From: Mesorhizobium australicum
GTDB lineage: Bacteria; Pseudomonadota; Alphaproteobacteria; Rhizobiales; Rhizobiaceae
Direction: 5' to 3'
Assembly: GCF_900177325.1 (NCBI RefSeq)
Contig: NZ_FXBL01000004.1
Location: 4,526,001 to 4,590,000, forward strand
DNA: 64,000 nt
How positions within the stretch are numbered: position 1 is the stretch's first letter; each line of letters starts with the position of its first letter. Under the pieces are notes generated by a model. The model was not told where the DNA came from, searched no databases, and saw only the letters and a program-made list of their open reading frames with translations. This document shows, piece after piece, positions 49,878 through 58,185 of the stretch. The position numbers were made by a program, and so were the translations under genes.

Positions 49878-51166
49878 CGTGCCCTCCCCTCGGCGAGTGC
49901 CTCGTCGTAGGCGCCCCGGGCCAGTCGCGCCGCACGCAGATAGAGCCAGCCTCCGCCGATGGTCAGCGCGAGCCCGACGAGCCAAGGCCACGGCGAGGTG
50001 ACGTCGAACGGGATCCCGTAGAGCGTCAGGTCAGGGCCGTAGGAGGCGCGGATGCTGAACTGGTGGCTCGTCTCCGCAAGGATGCTGAGCCCGATCACGG
50101 CGACAACGCCCGGTAACAGCGCAAGCAGATAGTATGGCACAACGCGATGGAGCGTCCGGTTGGCGAGCAGCGGCTGCTGCTGGGCCAGCAGTCCGGCCAG
50201 GCCTCCCGGGACGAACATCACCATGCCGATGAACAGAAGGCCGACATACAGCGGCCAGATCTGCGTGGCGTCGCTGAGCGCCAGTTGCAGCCAAGTGATC
50301 AGGATCGCTCCGATGATGGGACCGGCAAAATTTCCCATCCCGCCGATATAGGTCATCAGGATGACCGATCCGGATTCGACCGCCCCCATCTGCGATGCGT
50401 TGATGATCTCGAAATTGATCACCGACAGGCCGCCAGCGATACCTGCGAACAGGCCGGCCAGACTGAACGCGATGAAGCGCACCCGCTGCGTGTCATAGCC
50501 GATGAAGGCGGTGCGCTGCGGGTTGTCGCGCACGGCGTTGCAGATACGACCGAACGGCGTACGGGTGATGGCATACATCGCTGCGATCGACACGAAGCAC
50601 CAGCCGGCGATCAGGTAGTAGACCTGGAACTGCGGTCCGAAGCTGTAGCCGAACAGGCTCATCACTTCGGTTCGGTCGGTGGTGATACCCTCCTCGCCGC
50701 CGAAGAAGCGGCGCAGGATGAGCGCGCTCGACACGACCAACTCGCCGATCCCGAGCGTGATCATCGCAAAGGCTGTGCCGGCACGTCTGGTGGCGACGGC
50801 GCCGAACAGTACGCCGAACACCAGTCCCCCCAGTCCGCCGATGACAGGGAACAGCGGCAGCGGGATCGGCCAATCACCGCCGCCCGCGACGTTAAGCAGG
50901 TGCACGGTGACATATCCGCCAAGGCCGAAGAACACTGCATGGCCGAACGACAGCAGGCCGGTCTGGCCAAGCAGCATGTTGTAGGACAGCGCGAAGATGA
51001 TCATCGTGCCCATCAGGCACATCGTTGAGACCGCCAGCCGCGAACTGAACAGATAGGGCAGAAGCAGCAGTGCGACGGCCAGTGCGATCCAGACGGCGTA
51101 GCGCATCGACACGCCGGTCCGACCGGCGCGCATTCCGCCTTGGGAGAGGGTGATTTCTTCGCTCAT
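49874..51166 (-). CDS. livM: Branched-chain-type ABC transporter permease LivM
   Basis: This 430-residue permease, longer than many LivM proteins (about 330-425), has a hydrophobic core with about ten segments. The LivM coupling region is RICNAVRDNPQRTAFIGYDTQR near 220-241, given in part, with GGMGNFAGPIIGA following. The ATG overlaps the livH stop (ATGA). Two extra C-terminal segments and an Arg-rich tail (ARLARGAYDEALAEG) lie beyond the family core. It forms the channel with LivH. Confidence 0.9.
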   Translation of the reverse strand: MSEEITLSQGGMRAGRTGVSMRYAVWIALAVALLLLPYLFSSRLAVSTMCLMGTMIIFALSYNMLLGQTGLLSFGHAVFFGLGGYVTVHLLNVAGGGDWPIPLPLFPVIGGLGGLVFGVLFGAVATRRAGTAFAMITLGIGELVVSSALILRRFFGGEEGITTDRTEVMSLFGYSFGPQFQVYYLIAGWCFVSIAAMYAITRTPFGRICNAVRDNPQRTAFIGYDTQRVRFIAFSLAGLFAGIAGGLSVINFEIINASQMGAVESGSVILMTYIGGMGNFAGPIIGAILITWLQLALSDATQIWPLYVGLLFIGMVMFVPGGLAGLLAQQQPLLANRTLHRVVPYYLLALLPGVVAVIGLSILAETSHQFSIRASYGPDLTLYGIPFDVTSPWPWLVGLALTIGGGWLYLRAARLARGAYDEALAEGRAR

Positions 51167-52113
51167 GTGTCGCGCGTCCCCATGAGACCCTTTGGCCTGA
51201 AGATTAGGATCAGCACCAGGAGAAGATAGGGCAGGATCGGAGCGACCTGCGCGACCGTGACCCTCCAGATGTCGCTCAGCCAGTCAGCAAAGATCGCCGC
51301 CCTGCCTGTCGTGCCGAACACGTCGGCGAGAGAGATGTTGAAAGCGACGGCGAATGTCTGGACGAGCCCGATCAGCAGCGAGGCCGCCAGCGCCCCGCCC
51401 AGCGAGCCGAGCCCGCCAACGACAACCACGACGAACAGGATCGGGCCGAGCAGACCGGCCATGTTGGACTGGGTGACGAGGATCGGCCCGGCGATGACGC
51501 CGGCGACTGCGGCCAGCCCCACGCCAACTCCGAACACAAGCATGAAGATACGATCGACATTGTGCCCGAGCATTCCCACCATTCCCGGGTGGCTTAGCGC
51601 CGCCTGAACGATCAGACCGACGCGGGTGTAGCGCACTATCATCAGGAGACAGAGGAAGATCGCCACCGAGATCAGCAGGCCGAACAGCTTGAATGCCGGA
51701 TAGTTGCTGGCGAACAGCGTGAAGGCCGAGAAATCGAGCGAGGGCGGCACCCGGTAGTCGGCCGGCAGCTTGCCCCAGATCATCTCAACCACTTCCTTGA
51801 TCACGAAGGTCAGCCCGAACGTGAACAGAAGCTCGGCGACGTGACCGTGTCGATGGACGCGCCGCAGCCCGTAGCGCTCGACGGCCATGCCGATGACGCC
51901 GACGATCAGCGGCGCCACGACAAGGGCCGGCCAGAAGCCGAGCCTGCGGCTGATCTCGAAGCCGAAGAACGCACCGAGCATGTAGAAGCTGGCATGGGCG
52001 AGATTGAGCACGCCCATCATCGAGAAGATGACGGTGAGGCCGCTTGCCATCAGGAACAGCAGCGTGCCGTAGAGGACGCCGTTGAGCGCCGAGATGAGAA
52101 TGATTTCGACCAC
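51163..52113 (-). CDS. livH: Branched-chain-type ABC transporter permease LivH
   Basis: This 316-residue inner-membrane permease has the N-terminal SALNGVLYGTLLFLMASGL (about 8-26), the LivH segment GVLNLAHASFYMLGA and the coupling-loop region with GGLGSLGGALAASLLIGL near 232-249. In aromatic-degrading bacteria Liv-type systems often take up benzoate- or phenylacetate-type acids rather than amino acids. It lies 99 bp after the receptor gene. Confidence 0.9.
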   Translation of the reverse strand: MVEIILISALNGVLYGTLLFLMASGLTVIFSMMGVLNLAHASFYMLGAFFGFEISRRLGFWPALVVAPLIVGVIGMAVERYGLRRVHRHGHVAELLFTFGLTFVIKEVVEMIWGKLPADYRVPPSLDFSAFTLFASNYPAFKLFGLLISVAIFLCLLMIVRYTRVGLIVQAALSHPGMVGMLGHNVDRIFMLVFGVGVGLAAVAGVIAGPILVTQSNMAGLLGPILFVVVVVGGLGSLGGALAASLLIGLVQTFAVAFNISLADVFGTTGRAAIFADWLSDIWRVTVAQVAPILPYLLLVLILIFRPKGLMGTRDT

Positions 52114-52212
52114 GAGCCCGACCGTCCGCTGGTTTGCCGGCGCGAGACGGACGCCTCGCGCGTGAAAAAGCGGCGACGCCGGTGAACTCCGGCGCCGCCA
52201 GCGCGGTCAAAC

Positions 52213-53460
52213 CTACGGACGCTTCATCTCGCAGGTCGTGGGAAGCAGCGTGGATTCGGTTGGTATCTCTGCCGCCATCTTCCAGCCCCAGCCGGTGTGC
52301 TCCTCGTCGAACTTCTGCCCGGCGTCGAGCGGTCCGAGCGTGGAAATGTAGAGCGGCTGGAAGAACTGATGGTCGTCCGCGCGAAGGAACCCCTCGGCGC
52401 CGGCCGCGAAGCTGTTGTGCTTCATGCCCTCGAGCTTCGGCACGAAGTCGCCCGGATCCTCGGACTTCGCCTCCGTCATTGCCTGGAAGACCATGTCCAT
52501 CATGTTGAACATGCGCGGATAATAGACCGGAGCGTTGGCGAAGCGCTTCATCAGCGCGCCGGCCCGTTCTTCGGCCGGACCATAGCCCTGATTGTTGATG
52601 CCTTCGTTGATCTGGAAGACGCGATCGGCCAGGTTCGCCTGCTTGATCGCGGTGGGCCCGCCCGCGCCGCCGGCATAGAAGGTGTACCAGTCGACGTCGA
52701 GCCCGGCCTGGCCGGCGGCCTTGATCAGCAGCGCGAGATCCTGGCCCCAGTTGCCGGTAATGACCGTATCGGCGCCGGATGCCTTGATCTTGGCGACATA
52801 CGGGGCGAAGTCGGTGATCTTGACCAGCGGGTGGAATTCGTCGCCGACGATCTCCACGTCGGGGCGCTTGGCCTGCAGCATGCTCTTGGCGGCGCCGGCG
52901 ACGGCGTGTCCGAACGAGTAGTCCTGCGAGATCAGATAGACCTTCTTGACGTCCTTTTTGTCCTTGATGAAATTCGTCAGCGCTTCCATCTTGATGGCCG
53001 CGCTCGCGTCCCAGGTGAAGTGCCAGTAGCTGCACTTCTCGTTGGTCAGCACGGGGTCGATCGCTGCATAGTTCAGGTGAACGATGTTCGCACCCGGATT
53101 GCGGTCGTTGTATTTGGTGATGAAGTCCGACACGGCGACTGCCACCGAAGAGCCGTTGCCCTGAACGATGACCTTGATCCCTTCGTCGATCGCCTTCTGA
53201 ACCTGCACCAGGCTGATTTGCGGATTGGTCTGGTTATCGTAGCCGACGATCTCGACCTTCTTTCCGTTGACGCCGCCCTTGGCGTTTATTTCATCGGTGA
53301 TGAAGTTGAGCTGGTTCATGCCGATCTGGCCTATGCTCGCGCCGCCGCCCGACAGCGGATCGACATAGCCGATCTTGAGCGTGTCCTGCGCCAGCGCCGA
53401 GATCGCCGTAGCACCCAATAACGACAGCGCGAGCACTGTCGATCCGATCAGTCTTTTCAT
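52213..53460 (-). CDS. livK: Branched-chain-type ABC transporter substrate-binding protein
   Basis: This 415-residue periplasmic receptor has a signal peptide ending near residue 25 (AISALAQD) and an ATG that follows GGGAGGAAA. Typical Peripla_BP_6 features are GYVDPLSGGGASIGQIGMNQ near 32-51 and the inter-lobe GNGSSVAVAVSDF and SYWHFTWDASAAI segments. Two Cys (CSYW and the C-terminal TTCEMKRP) could form a disulfide. Proteins of this subgroup often bind aromatic acids. It heads livKHMGF. Confidence 0.9.
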   Translation of the reverse strand: MKRLIGSTVLALSLLGATAISALAQDTLKIGYVDPLSGGGASIGQIGMNQLNFITDEINAKGGVNGKKVEIVGYDNQTNPQISLVQVQKAIDEGIKVIVQGNGSSVAVAVSDFITKYNDRNPGANIVHLNYAAIDPVLTNEKCSYWHFTWDASAAIKMEALTNFIKDKKDVKKVYLISQDYSFGHAVAGAAKSMLQAKRPDVEIVGDEFHPLVKITDFAPYVAKIKASGADTVITGNWGQDLALLIKAAGQAGLDVDWYTFYAGGAGGPTAIKQANLADRVFQINEGINNQGYGPAEERAGALMKRFANAPVYYPRMFNMMDMVFQAMTEAKSEDPGDFVPKLEGMKHNSFAAGAEGFLRADDHQFFQPLYISTLGPLDAGQKFDEEHTGWGWKMAAEIPTESTLLPTTCEMKRP

Positions 53461-53894
53461 GGTCTTTCCTCCCTTGGAATATGCCGGCCAATCCGGCCTG
53501 CCGTCTCGCCGGATCCCTATGCGGGACGGCGCCTCCTCCTCGATACCCTGCGGTGCTTCCCGTCAGCCGGCCTCCTCGCCAACCAATCCGGAGACCGCCG
53601 GACCACCCTGCACTCCTGGTCTGGGCGTCCTTGCCTCCTTGCGACGTTCGGCCGAACCGCCTGGAGCCTCTGCTCCCGACAGCGTCTCCCCGACTACCTC
53701 GCCGCGTCCATTTTCCTCCATTCACTCACTAGATAATTAATTTTTTGGAAGCAAGCATTTCTTCGTTTTCAGGCTCCCGTGGTTGCCGATAGGTGTCCTG
53801 CCCCATCAGAATTGACAGTGTCCGCGGCTCATCCCTAAGTCGCCATGCACCGACGACGCGTTGCCGGGGTCCCTCAAGGCGTTCGAGCTATGTC
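53461..53894. other. Long non-coding leader and promoter region of the Liv operon
   Basis: This 434-bp region has no convincing gene; minus-strand frames here have no start signal and are Arg/Gly-rich. It holds the palindrome at 53720-53741, some 260 bp upstream of livK, and a perfect 12-bp palindrome GTTCGGCCGAAC at 53646-53657. If the promoter lies at the palindrome, the transcript has a leader of roughly 200 nt with several GC-rich hairpins. Confidence 0.5.
53720..53741. promoter_or_regulatory. TetR-type operator candidate 1 (Liv operon)
   Basis: This 22-bp element begins ATTCACTCAC and ends TAAT, and has partial dyad symmetry (ATTNNCT and AGNNAAT-like arms). It matches the element at 54825-54846 at about 17 of 22 positions, with ATTCACTCAC identical. 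It lies in the AT-rich part of the leader upstream of livK. Confidence 0.55.
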
Positions 53895-54821
53895 TCAAGT
53901 CTGGGCGCCGGCCGTCTTCTCCTCCGCATCGCCGGGCCGGCTTGCGAGTTCGCGTTCCATCTGCATGAACCCATAGTCAGGCACGACCTCGCCCGTGCGA
54001 TCGCTGATTGCAGCCCAGTTTGCGACGACCCGGCGCGGCGCGTCGGGGCCTGCGCCGATATAGGCACCCCGGGTCAACGTCACGTTGGAACGGGCGAAAT
54101 GACCTGCCCCGGCGCAGAGGATCGCGCGTGTGGGCGCATCGTCTGCGACCAGCGCCAGCAGTCCGGGGCTGACCAGTTCCACCGAGAGGCGTTCGAACGC
54201 TTCCTTCGGCAGCAGGCCACCCGTCATGGCCGTGGCCGCCGTAGGCGCGAGGCAGTTGACCCTGATGCCGTATTTCTCGCCCTCAAGCGCCAGCGTCTGC
54301 ATCAGGCCTACCAAGGCCATCTTTGCCGCGCTGTAATTCGCCTGACCGAAATTCCCGAACAGGCCGGACGACGACGTGGTCATCACGATCCGCCCGTGAC
54401 GCTGCTCTCGCATGATGTCCCAGACGGCCTTCGTGCAGATCGCCGATCCCATGAGGTGCACATCCACCACCTCGCGGAACTCGGCCATCGTCATCTTGGC
54501 GAAGCTCTTGTCGCGCAGGATGCCGGCATTGTTGACGAGGATGTCGACACGGCCGAAAGCCGCGCTCGTCCGCGACACCATCTCGGCGATGCCCGTCTCG
54601 TCGGTCACCGAGGCAGCGAAGGGGATCGCTTGTCCGCCGGCGTCGGCGATCTCGCGGGCGACCTTGCCGGCCGCCTCCTCCGTCATGTCGTTGACGACGA
54701 TCCTGGCGCCGAGCCGCGCCAGCATCAGCGCATGCGATCTACCCAGCCCTCCGCCCGCTCCGGTTACGATTGCGACCCGTCCGTTGAGGTTAGGCGCAGC
54801 TTCCCAATTCATGTTCGTCAT
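53895..54821 (-). CDS. Short-chain dehydrogenase, 3-hydroxyacyl-CoA dehydrogenase (MFE-2) type
   Basis: This 308-residue protein has the cofactor motif VTGAGGGLGRSHALMLARLG near 20-39, NNAGILRDKSFAKM near 107-120, a Ser in TTSSSGLFGNFGQ and the YSAAK pair near 173-177. NNAGILRDKS and GNFGQANYSAAK are typical of the dehydrogenase part of multifunctional enzyme type 2 and of related acyl-CoA SDRs. It may therefore act on a 3-hydroxyacyl-CoA. The start at 54821 lies 4 bp from the operator at 54825; an alternative ATG is at 54812. No strong ribosome binding site precedes either. Confidence 0.88.
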   Translation of the reverse strand: MTNMNWEAAPNLNGRVAIVTGAGGGLGRSHALMLARLGARIVVNDMTEEAAGKVAREIADAGGQAIPFAASVTDETGIAEMVSRTSAAFGRVDILVNNAGILRDKSFAKMTMAEFREVVDVHLMGSAICTKAVWDIMREQRHGRIVMTTSSSGLFGNFGQANYSAAKMALVGLMQTLALEGEKYGIRVNCLAPTAATAMTGGLLPKEAFERLSVELVSPGLLALVADDAPTRAILCAGAGHFARSNVTLTRGAYIGAGPDAPRRVVANWAAISDRTGEVVPDYGFMQMERELASRPGDAEEKTAGAQT

Positions 54822-54824
54822 TTA

Positions 54825-54846
54825 ATTCACTCACCGAATAGCTAAT
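54825..54846. promoter_or_regulatory. TetR-type operator candidate 2 (SDR promoter)
   Basis: This 22-bp element begins ATTCACTCAC and ends CTAAT. It has arms ATTNNCT...AGNNAAT on the two strands, and ATTCACTCAC is shared with 53720-53741. It lies in the 60-bp gap between the TetR gene and the SDR gene, directly at the SDR start. Confidence 0.58.
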
Positions 54847-54881
54847 CATATTCCCACAAGGGGTTTCGCCGACGCCGTCGA

Positions 54882-55616
54882 TCAGGCCGGCGAAGCCCTC
54901 CGGCAGATCGCAAGGAAGCCAGCGGCCATGAAAGTCGACATGCGCTGCTTCACGGCCGCGAAATCCTCCGATCGGCAGAGACCGCCGGAGAGCTTGTCGA
55001 TGCGACCCGTGCGCGCCAGCGTCAGCATCAGCGCGCCCGTCACGAAGTGGTAGCCCCAGAAGATGTCCTCGTCCGCGCAGCCGGGCAGCGCGCGCTTCAG
55101 GATGCTGATGAGCCGAAGCACGACCGGGTCGAAATGCTCATCCATCATCGCAGCACCCCACTCGGGCGTGTTGGCGACCTGGGAGGCAAGCGCGGCATAG
55201 TTCTTCCAGCCCTCGCCGCCCTCGATGTAGAGATCGAGATCCGTATCGAGGAAGGCACGCAGCGCGCCCTCCACCGTCGGATTGTCGCCCGCCGCCCTTT
55301 CATACTCCTCCAGCATGCCCATCCGCCGCTCGCTGGTGACGACGGCGCGACGCGCAAACACCCGGTCGAACAGAGCCTTCTTGTCGTCGAAGTAGTAATT
55401 GATGAGAGTGTGATGGACGCCGATGTGCTTCGCGACGTCCTTCAGCGTAACGCCGTAAAGACCATGCCGGGAGAACAAAAGTTCGGCCGCGTCGAGGATC
55501 TGTTCGATCATCTCCGCGCGTTGTTCGGCCTTGGTGGAGGCCTTGCGGCGAACCGGTCTTATGTCGCTCAAGCGGATACCCTCTTCATCGCCGTGGACTC
55601 GACCGACGTCGGACAC
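54882..55616 (-). CDS. TetR-family transcriptional regulator
   Basis: This 244-residue protein has an Arg/Lys-rich N-terminus and a TetR HTH at about residues 33-80: ILDAAELLFSRHGLYGVTLKDVAKHIGVHH (given in part), then NYYFDDKKALFDRVF. The C-terminal ligand domain has no conserved motif. It is upstream of the SDR and Liv genes on the same strand, and the shared 22-bp element precedes both. I infer that it controls both transcripts, but neither regulation nor effector can be shown from the sequence. Confidence 0.88.
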   Translation of the reverse strand: MSDVGRVHGDEEGIRLSDIRPVRRKASTKAEQRAEMIEQILDAAELLFSRHGLYGVTLKDVAKHIGVHHTLINYYFDDKKALFDRVFARRAVVTSERRMGMLEEYERAAGDNPTVEGALRAFLDTDLDLYIEGGEGWKNYAALASQVANTPEWGAAMMDEHFDPVVLRLISILKRALPGCADEDIFWGYHFVTGALMLTLARTGRIDKLSGGLCRSEDFAAVKQRMSTFMAAGFLAICRRASPA

Positions 55617-55643
55617 ATGATCGCCCGGACTGCCCGCACGCGC

Positions 55644-55769
55644 TTAGCCCCGTCCGTATTGCGAGCGAAGATGCAATTTGTCCACCTTGCCCGTGGCGGA
55701 GGTTGGCATTTTGGACAAGCGCACGACCTCATCGGGCATCCGCGTCCGGAAGTGGCGCCGCCACTCCGA
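55644..55769 (-). pseudogene. C-terminal remnant of an AMP-forming acyl-CoA ligase
   Basis: The minus-strand frame ending at the stop 55644-55646 contains WRRHFRTRMPDEVVRL then MPTSATGKVDKLHLRSQYG. This is the C-terminal hallmark of acyl-CoA ligases, in which the Lys of TGKVDK is catalytic. Only about 41 codons remain, without the rest of the gene. Bases 55729-55769 are also the 3' end of the carboxylesterase gene, read in another frame, so a deletion seems to have joined the esterase to the tail of a lost ligase. Confidence 0.7.
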
Positions 55770-57318
55770 CATTCCAGTTCCACGGCACGTCGCCGGCATT
55801 GCGCCGCTGGCGCACGACGTCATCGGCGAGCGCGAACATGCCGGGCATAAGGTCAACTTCGACCCGCGGCGCATCTGCGAAATACATATGCCGGCCGGTA
55901 ATCGTGTGATCCGGCCAGGCCGGCCAGTCTTCCGATATCGGCGCGGCGGCGTTGGCAAAGGAAATCCAGTAGTCACCCATAGCGCGCGAGAGCGCGGCTT
56001 CGGCCTTCGTCGCGGGTACGGCTGGCCAGAGCGGTGGCGTGTGGTCTGCAGTGCCGAAGAGGTAGGGCAGTTCGCACCCGTGAAAGGCATCCAGCCCCGC
56101 TTCGCTCGCTGCCGGATAGCTGTGGCCGAACAGATAGACGAAGGCCGGAGCGCCTATACCCTTCTGCGCTTCTGCGAGCTTTAATGCGGTCCACCCGTAA
56201 AGAGCGTCACGAGTGCACGCGAGGGCGCTCTCCCGAAGATTTCCGGAGCCGTAGAGTGCAAGGAAGCGCTCGGCGAGACCGCCATATCGCCGACGGATCT
56301 CGTCCTCGTACTCCTTTCCGGTCTGTGGCAGCGTCGGAATGAGGAACGGCAACGAGCGTATTTCACCGCCGTTGAAGCCCGCGATCAGCGGCACCCTCGC
56401 CTGGTCTCCACGCTCGAAGACGTCGACCAGTTGGGCCGGCAGGAGGTGTCCGTCGATCGTGCCAAGCGGCATGAAACCTGCACGCAGCGCGGCGTCGACG
56501 AGATCCTCCGCATCGAGCGCTCGCAAGGCGCTGACATTCCGCGCTCCAAGGCTTTCGGCGAGCCGCTCGCCCGCCACCTCGGCCGGCACATGTCCGTGGC
56601 AACGCTCGCGGAGAGCGGGCATGGAAATCATGTAGGCGCTTTGCGCGATTGCTTTGGCGAACAGGCCGCGTGCAGCCGGAGATGCCAGCAGGTAAAGCAC
56701 GCTCAGTGCTCCGGCGGATTCACCCGCCACTGTCACGTTGGCCGGATCGCCGCCCACGGCCGCGATGTTGTCCCTGACCCATGCCAGCGCCGCGATCTGG
56801 TCGAGCAGGCCGTAGTTGCCGGAGACACCGTCGGGAGATTCGGCGCCCAGTTCCGGATGCGCGAGGTAACCGAAGACACCCAGGCGGTAGTTGATCGAAA
56901 CGACCACCGCACCTCGGCGCGCCAGAGCCGCCCCGTCATACAGCGGATCGCTCCCGGCACCCCAGATGAAGGAGCCCCCGTGAATCCAGACCAGTACCGG
57001 CAAGTCTCGCGCTCCTTCCGGCACCCAGATATCGAGATACAGGCAGTCCTCGCTGGTGGCCGCCAGCGGACGATCGTAGATGCTGCCGTAACGCCGGGAC
57101 GGCTGGACGCAGGCAGGACCGGAAACGATCGCATCGCGAACCCCGGGCCAGGGCACAACAGGTTCAGGGCGCCGCCAGCGTCGCTGGCCGACGGGGGGCA
57201 TGGCATATGGAATGCCCTTGTAGACGCGCAGTCCGTCAACCGTTGCACCCAAGGCGTCGCCACATGTAAATTGTGCAACAGGCCTCCCGCGCGTTGCCCC
57301 GTCGACCGCCATTCGCAT
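55729..57318 (-). CDS. Type-B carboxylesterase
   Basis: This protein has 529 residues from the ATG at 57318; an ATG at 57354 (12 residues longer) is also possible. Landmarks are YKGIPYAMPPVG near 33-44, EDCLYLDIWVP near 90-100, oxyanion-hole WIHGGSF, nucleophile Ser201 in VAGESAGALS, and the catalytic His in DAFHGCELPYLFG. It hydrolyses carboxylic esters; a phenolic ester such as a feruloyl or chlorogenate-type ester would suit the window. The last about 13 residues, after WNWNVGVAAP, coincide with the ligase remnant and may not be the native C-terminus. No export signal is obvious. Confidence 0.9.
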   Translation of the reverse strand: MRMAVDGATRGRPVAQFTCGDALGATVDGLRVYKGIPYAMPPVGQRRWRRPEPVVPWPGVRDAIVSGPACVQPSRRYGSIYDRPLAATSEDCLYLDIWVPEGARDLPVLVWIHGGSFIWGAGSDPLYDGAALARRGAVVVSINYRLGVFGYLAHPELGAESPDGVSGNYGLLDQIAALAWVRDNIAAVGGDPANVTVAGESAGALSVLYLLASPAARGLFAKAIAQSAYMISMPALRERCHGHVPAEVAGERLAESLGARNVSALRALDAEDLVDAALRAGFMPLGTIDGHLLPAQLVDVFERGDQARVPLIAGFNGGEIRSLPFLIPTLPQTGKEYEDEIRRRYGGLAERFLALYGSGNLRESALACTRDALYGWTALKLAEAQKGIGAPAFVYLFGHSYPAASEAGLDAFHGCELPYLFGTADHTPPLWPAVPATKAEAALSRAMGDYWISFANAAAPISEDWPAWPDHTITGRHMYFADAPRVEVDLMPGMFALADDVVRQRRNAGDVPWNWNVGVAAPLPDADAR

Positions 57319-57632
57319 CGAATGCCCTGTCAGAGTCTTCCTCCCTCCGAACATCTCGCGCCCTGGCCGGCTTCAGCTGGGACGCACTCCCTGGCAGTCG
57401 CCCTCCCGACGACAGGGCAGCATCAATGGCCGCAGGACACGGACTAGTCAATACTCACTATCACGTGTGTTAATGATTCGATGTGGCCGGCGTGGCCCGG
57501 ACGGCACGATGCAGAGAGCCGGTGATTGATGGCCGAAGCTTATCCGGCAATCAACTCTTCAAAGGCGTACTTCTTCGAACCAACGATTCGGTCAAATCGC
57601 GGTTCAACCGGCTGCGACGGGTTTCAAGACAG
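57319..57632. other. Non-coding region between VOC and carboxylesterase genes
   Basis: This is a 314-bp gap. The minus-strand frames contain early stops and nothing I recognise. A half-site GTTAA at 57469 lacks its partner arm. It may hold the carboxylesterase promoter. Confidence 0.5.
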
Positions 57633-58178
57633 TTAGATCGGGGCTCTGATGCGAACCGGATCCCGCCCATCCCAGCCGCGCGCGGCATCGCGAAAACCGT
57701 CGAACATGGCGCGCGTCGCGGGACGGAATTCGATCGCCTCGATCATTGCAGGGAGCGCGCCGTGTGTGTCGAAATAGCCGACGCGAGCACCGTGAACGAC
57801 TTCGGCCTCATAGACGAGTGTGAAGCCTGCTCTCGCGTAGTGGGCAACCGACGCCTCATAGTCTTCGGCGGCCACGCCGAAATGATGCAGGCCGTATCCG
57901 TTGCGTTCGGCCACTTCTCGGTAGACCGATGGAGAATCGTCCAGTTGCTGGATGATCTCGAACTGCATGTCGCCCGCATAGCCCATGGCGATGGCAAGCG
58001 CGGTGGTCGCAGGCTGACCGCGATAGACCTGGCGAGGGAAAACGCCACGTTCCCGAAGGAACCAAGGACCGACCCCCAAAGTACGGGCCATCTCCCGCAT
58101 GGAGGCGTGGATATCCTTCGTGATGAAGGCGGTCTGGATCAGCCGGCCCGCGGCCGGATCGATGACAAAGTTTTCCAT
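57633..58178 (-). CDS. VOC (glyoxalase/bleomycin resistance) superfamily protein
   Basis: This 181-residue protein is a single VOC unit pair with AFITKDIHASMREMARTLG near 17-35, the metal-type position in LHHFGVAAEDYEA near 97-109 and GALPAMIEAIEF near the end. VOC members act as isomerases, epimerases and extradiol dioxygenases; the residues here do not identify which. It lies between SDR and carboxylesterase genes, 7 nt after the SDR stop, in the same operon. A methylmalonyl-type epimerase or a lactone/dioxygenase role is possible. Confidence 0.8.
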   Translation of the reverse strand: MENFVIDPAAGRLIQTAFITKDIHASMREMARTLGVGPWFLRERGVFPRQVYRGQPATTALAIAMGYAGDMQFEIIQQLDDSPSVYREVAERNGYGLHHFGVAAEDYEASVAHYARAGFTLVYEAEVVHGARVGYFDTHGALPAMIEAIEFRPATRAMFDGFRDAARGWDGRDPVRIRAPI

Positions 58179-58185
58179 GATCGCC

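Noticed and set aside
57462-57473. GTTAA half-site upstream of the carboxylesterase
   Set aside because: The partner arm TTAAC is absent and the neighbouring CTCACTA does not have the spacing of the TetR element.
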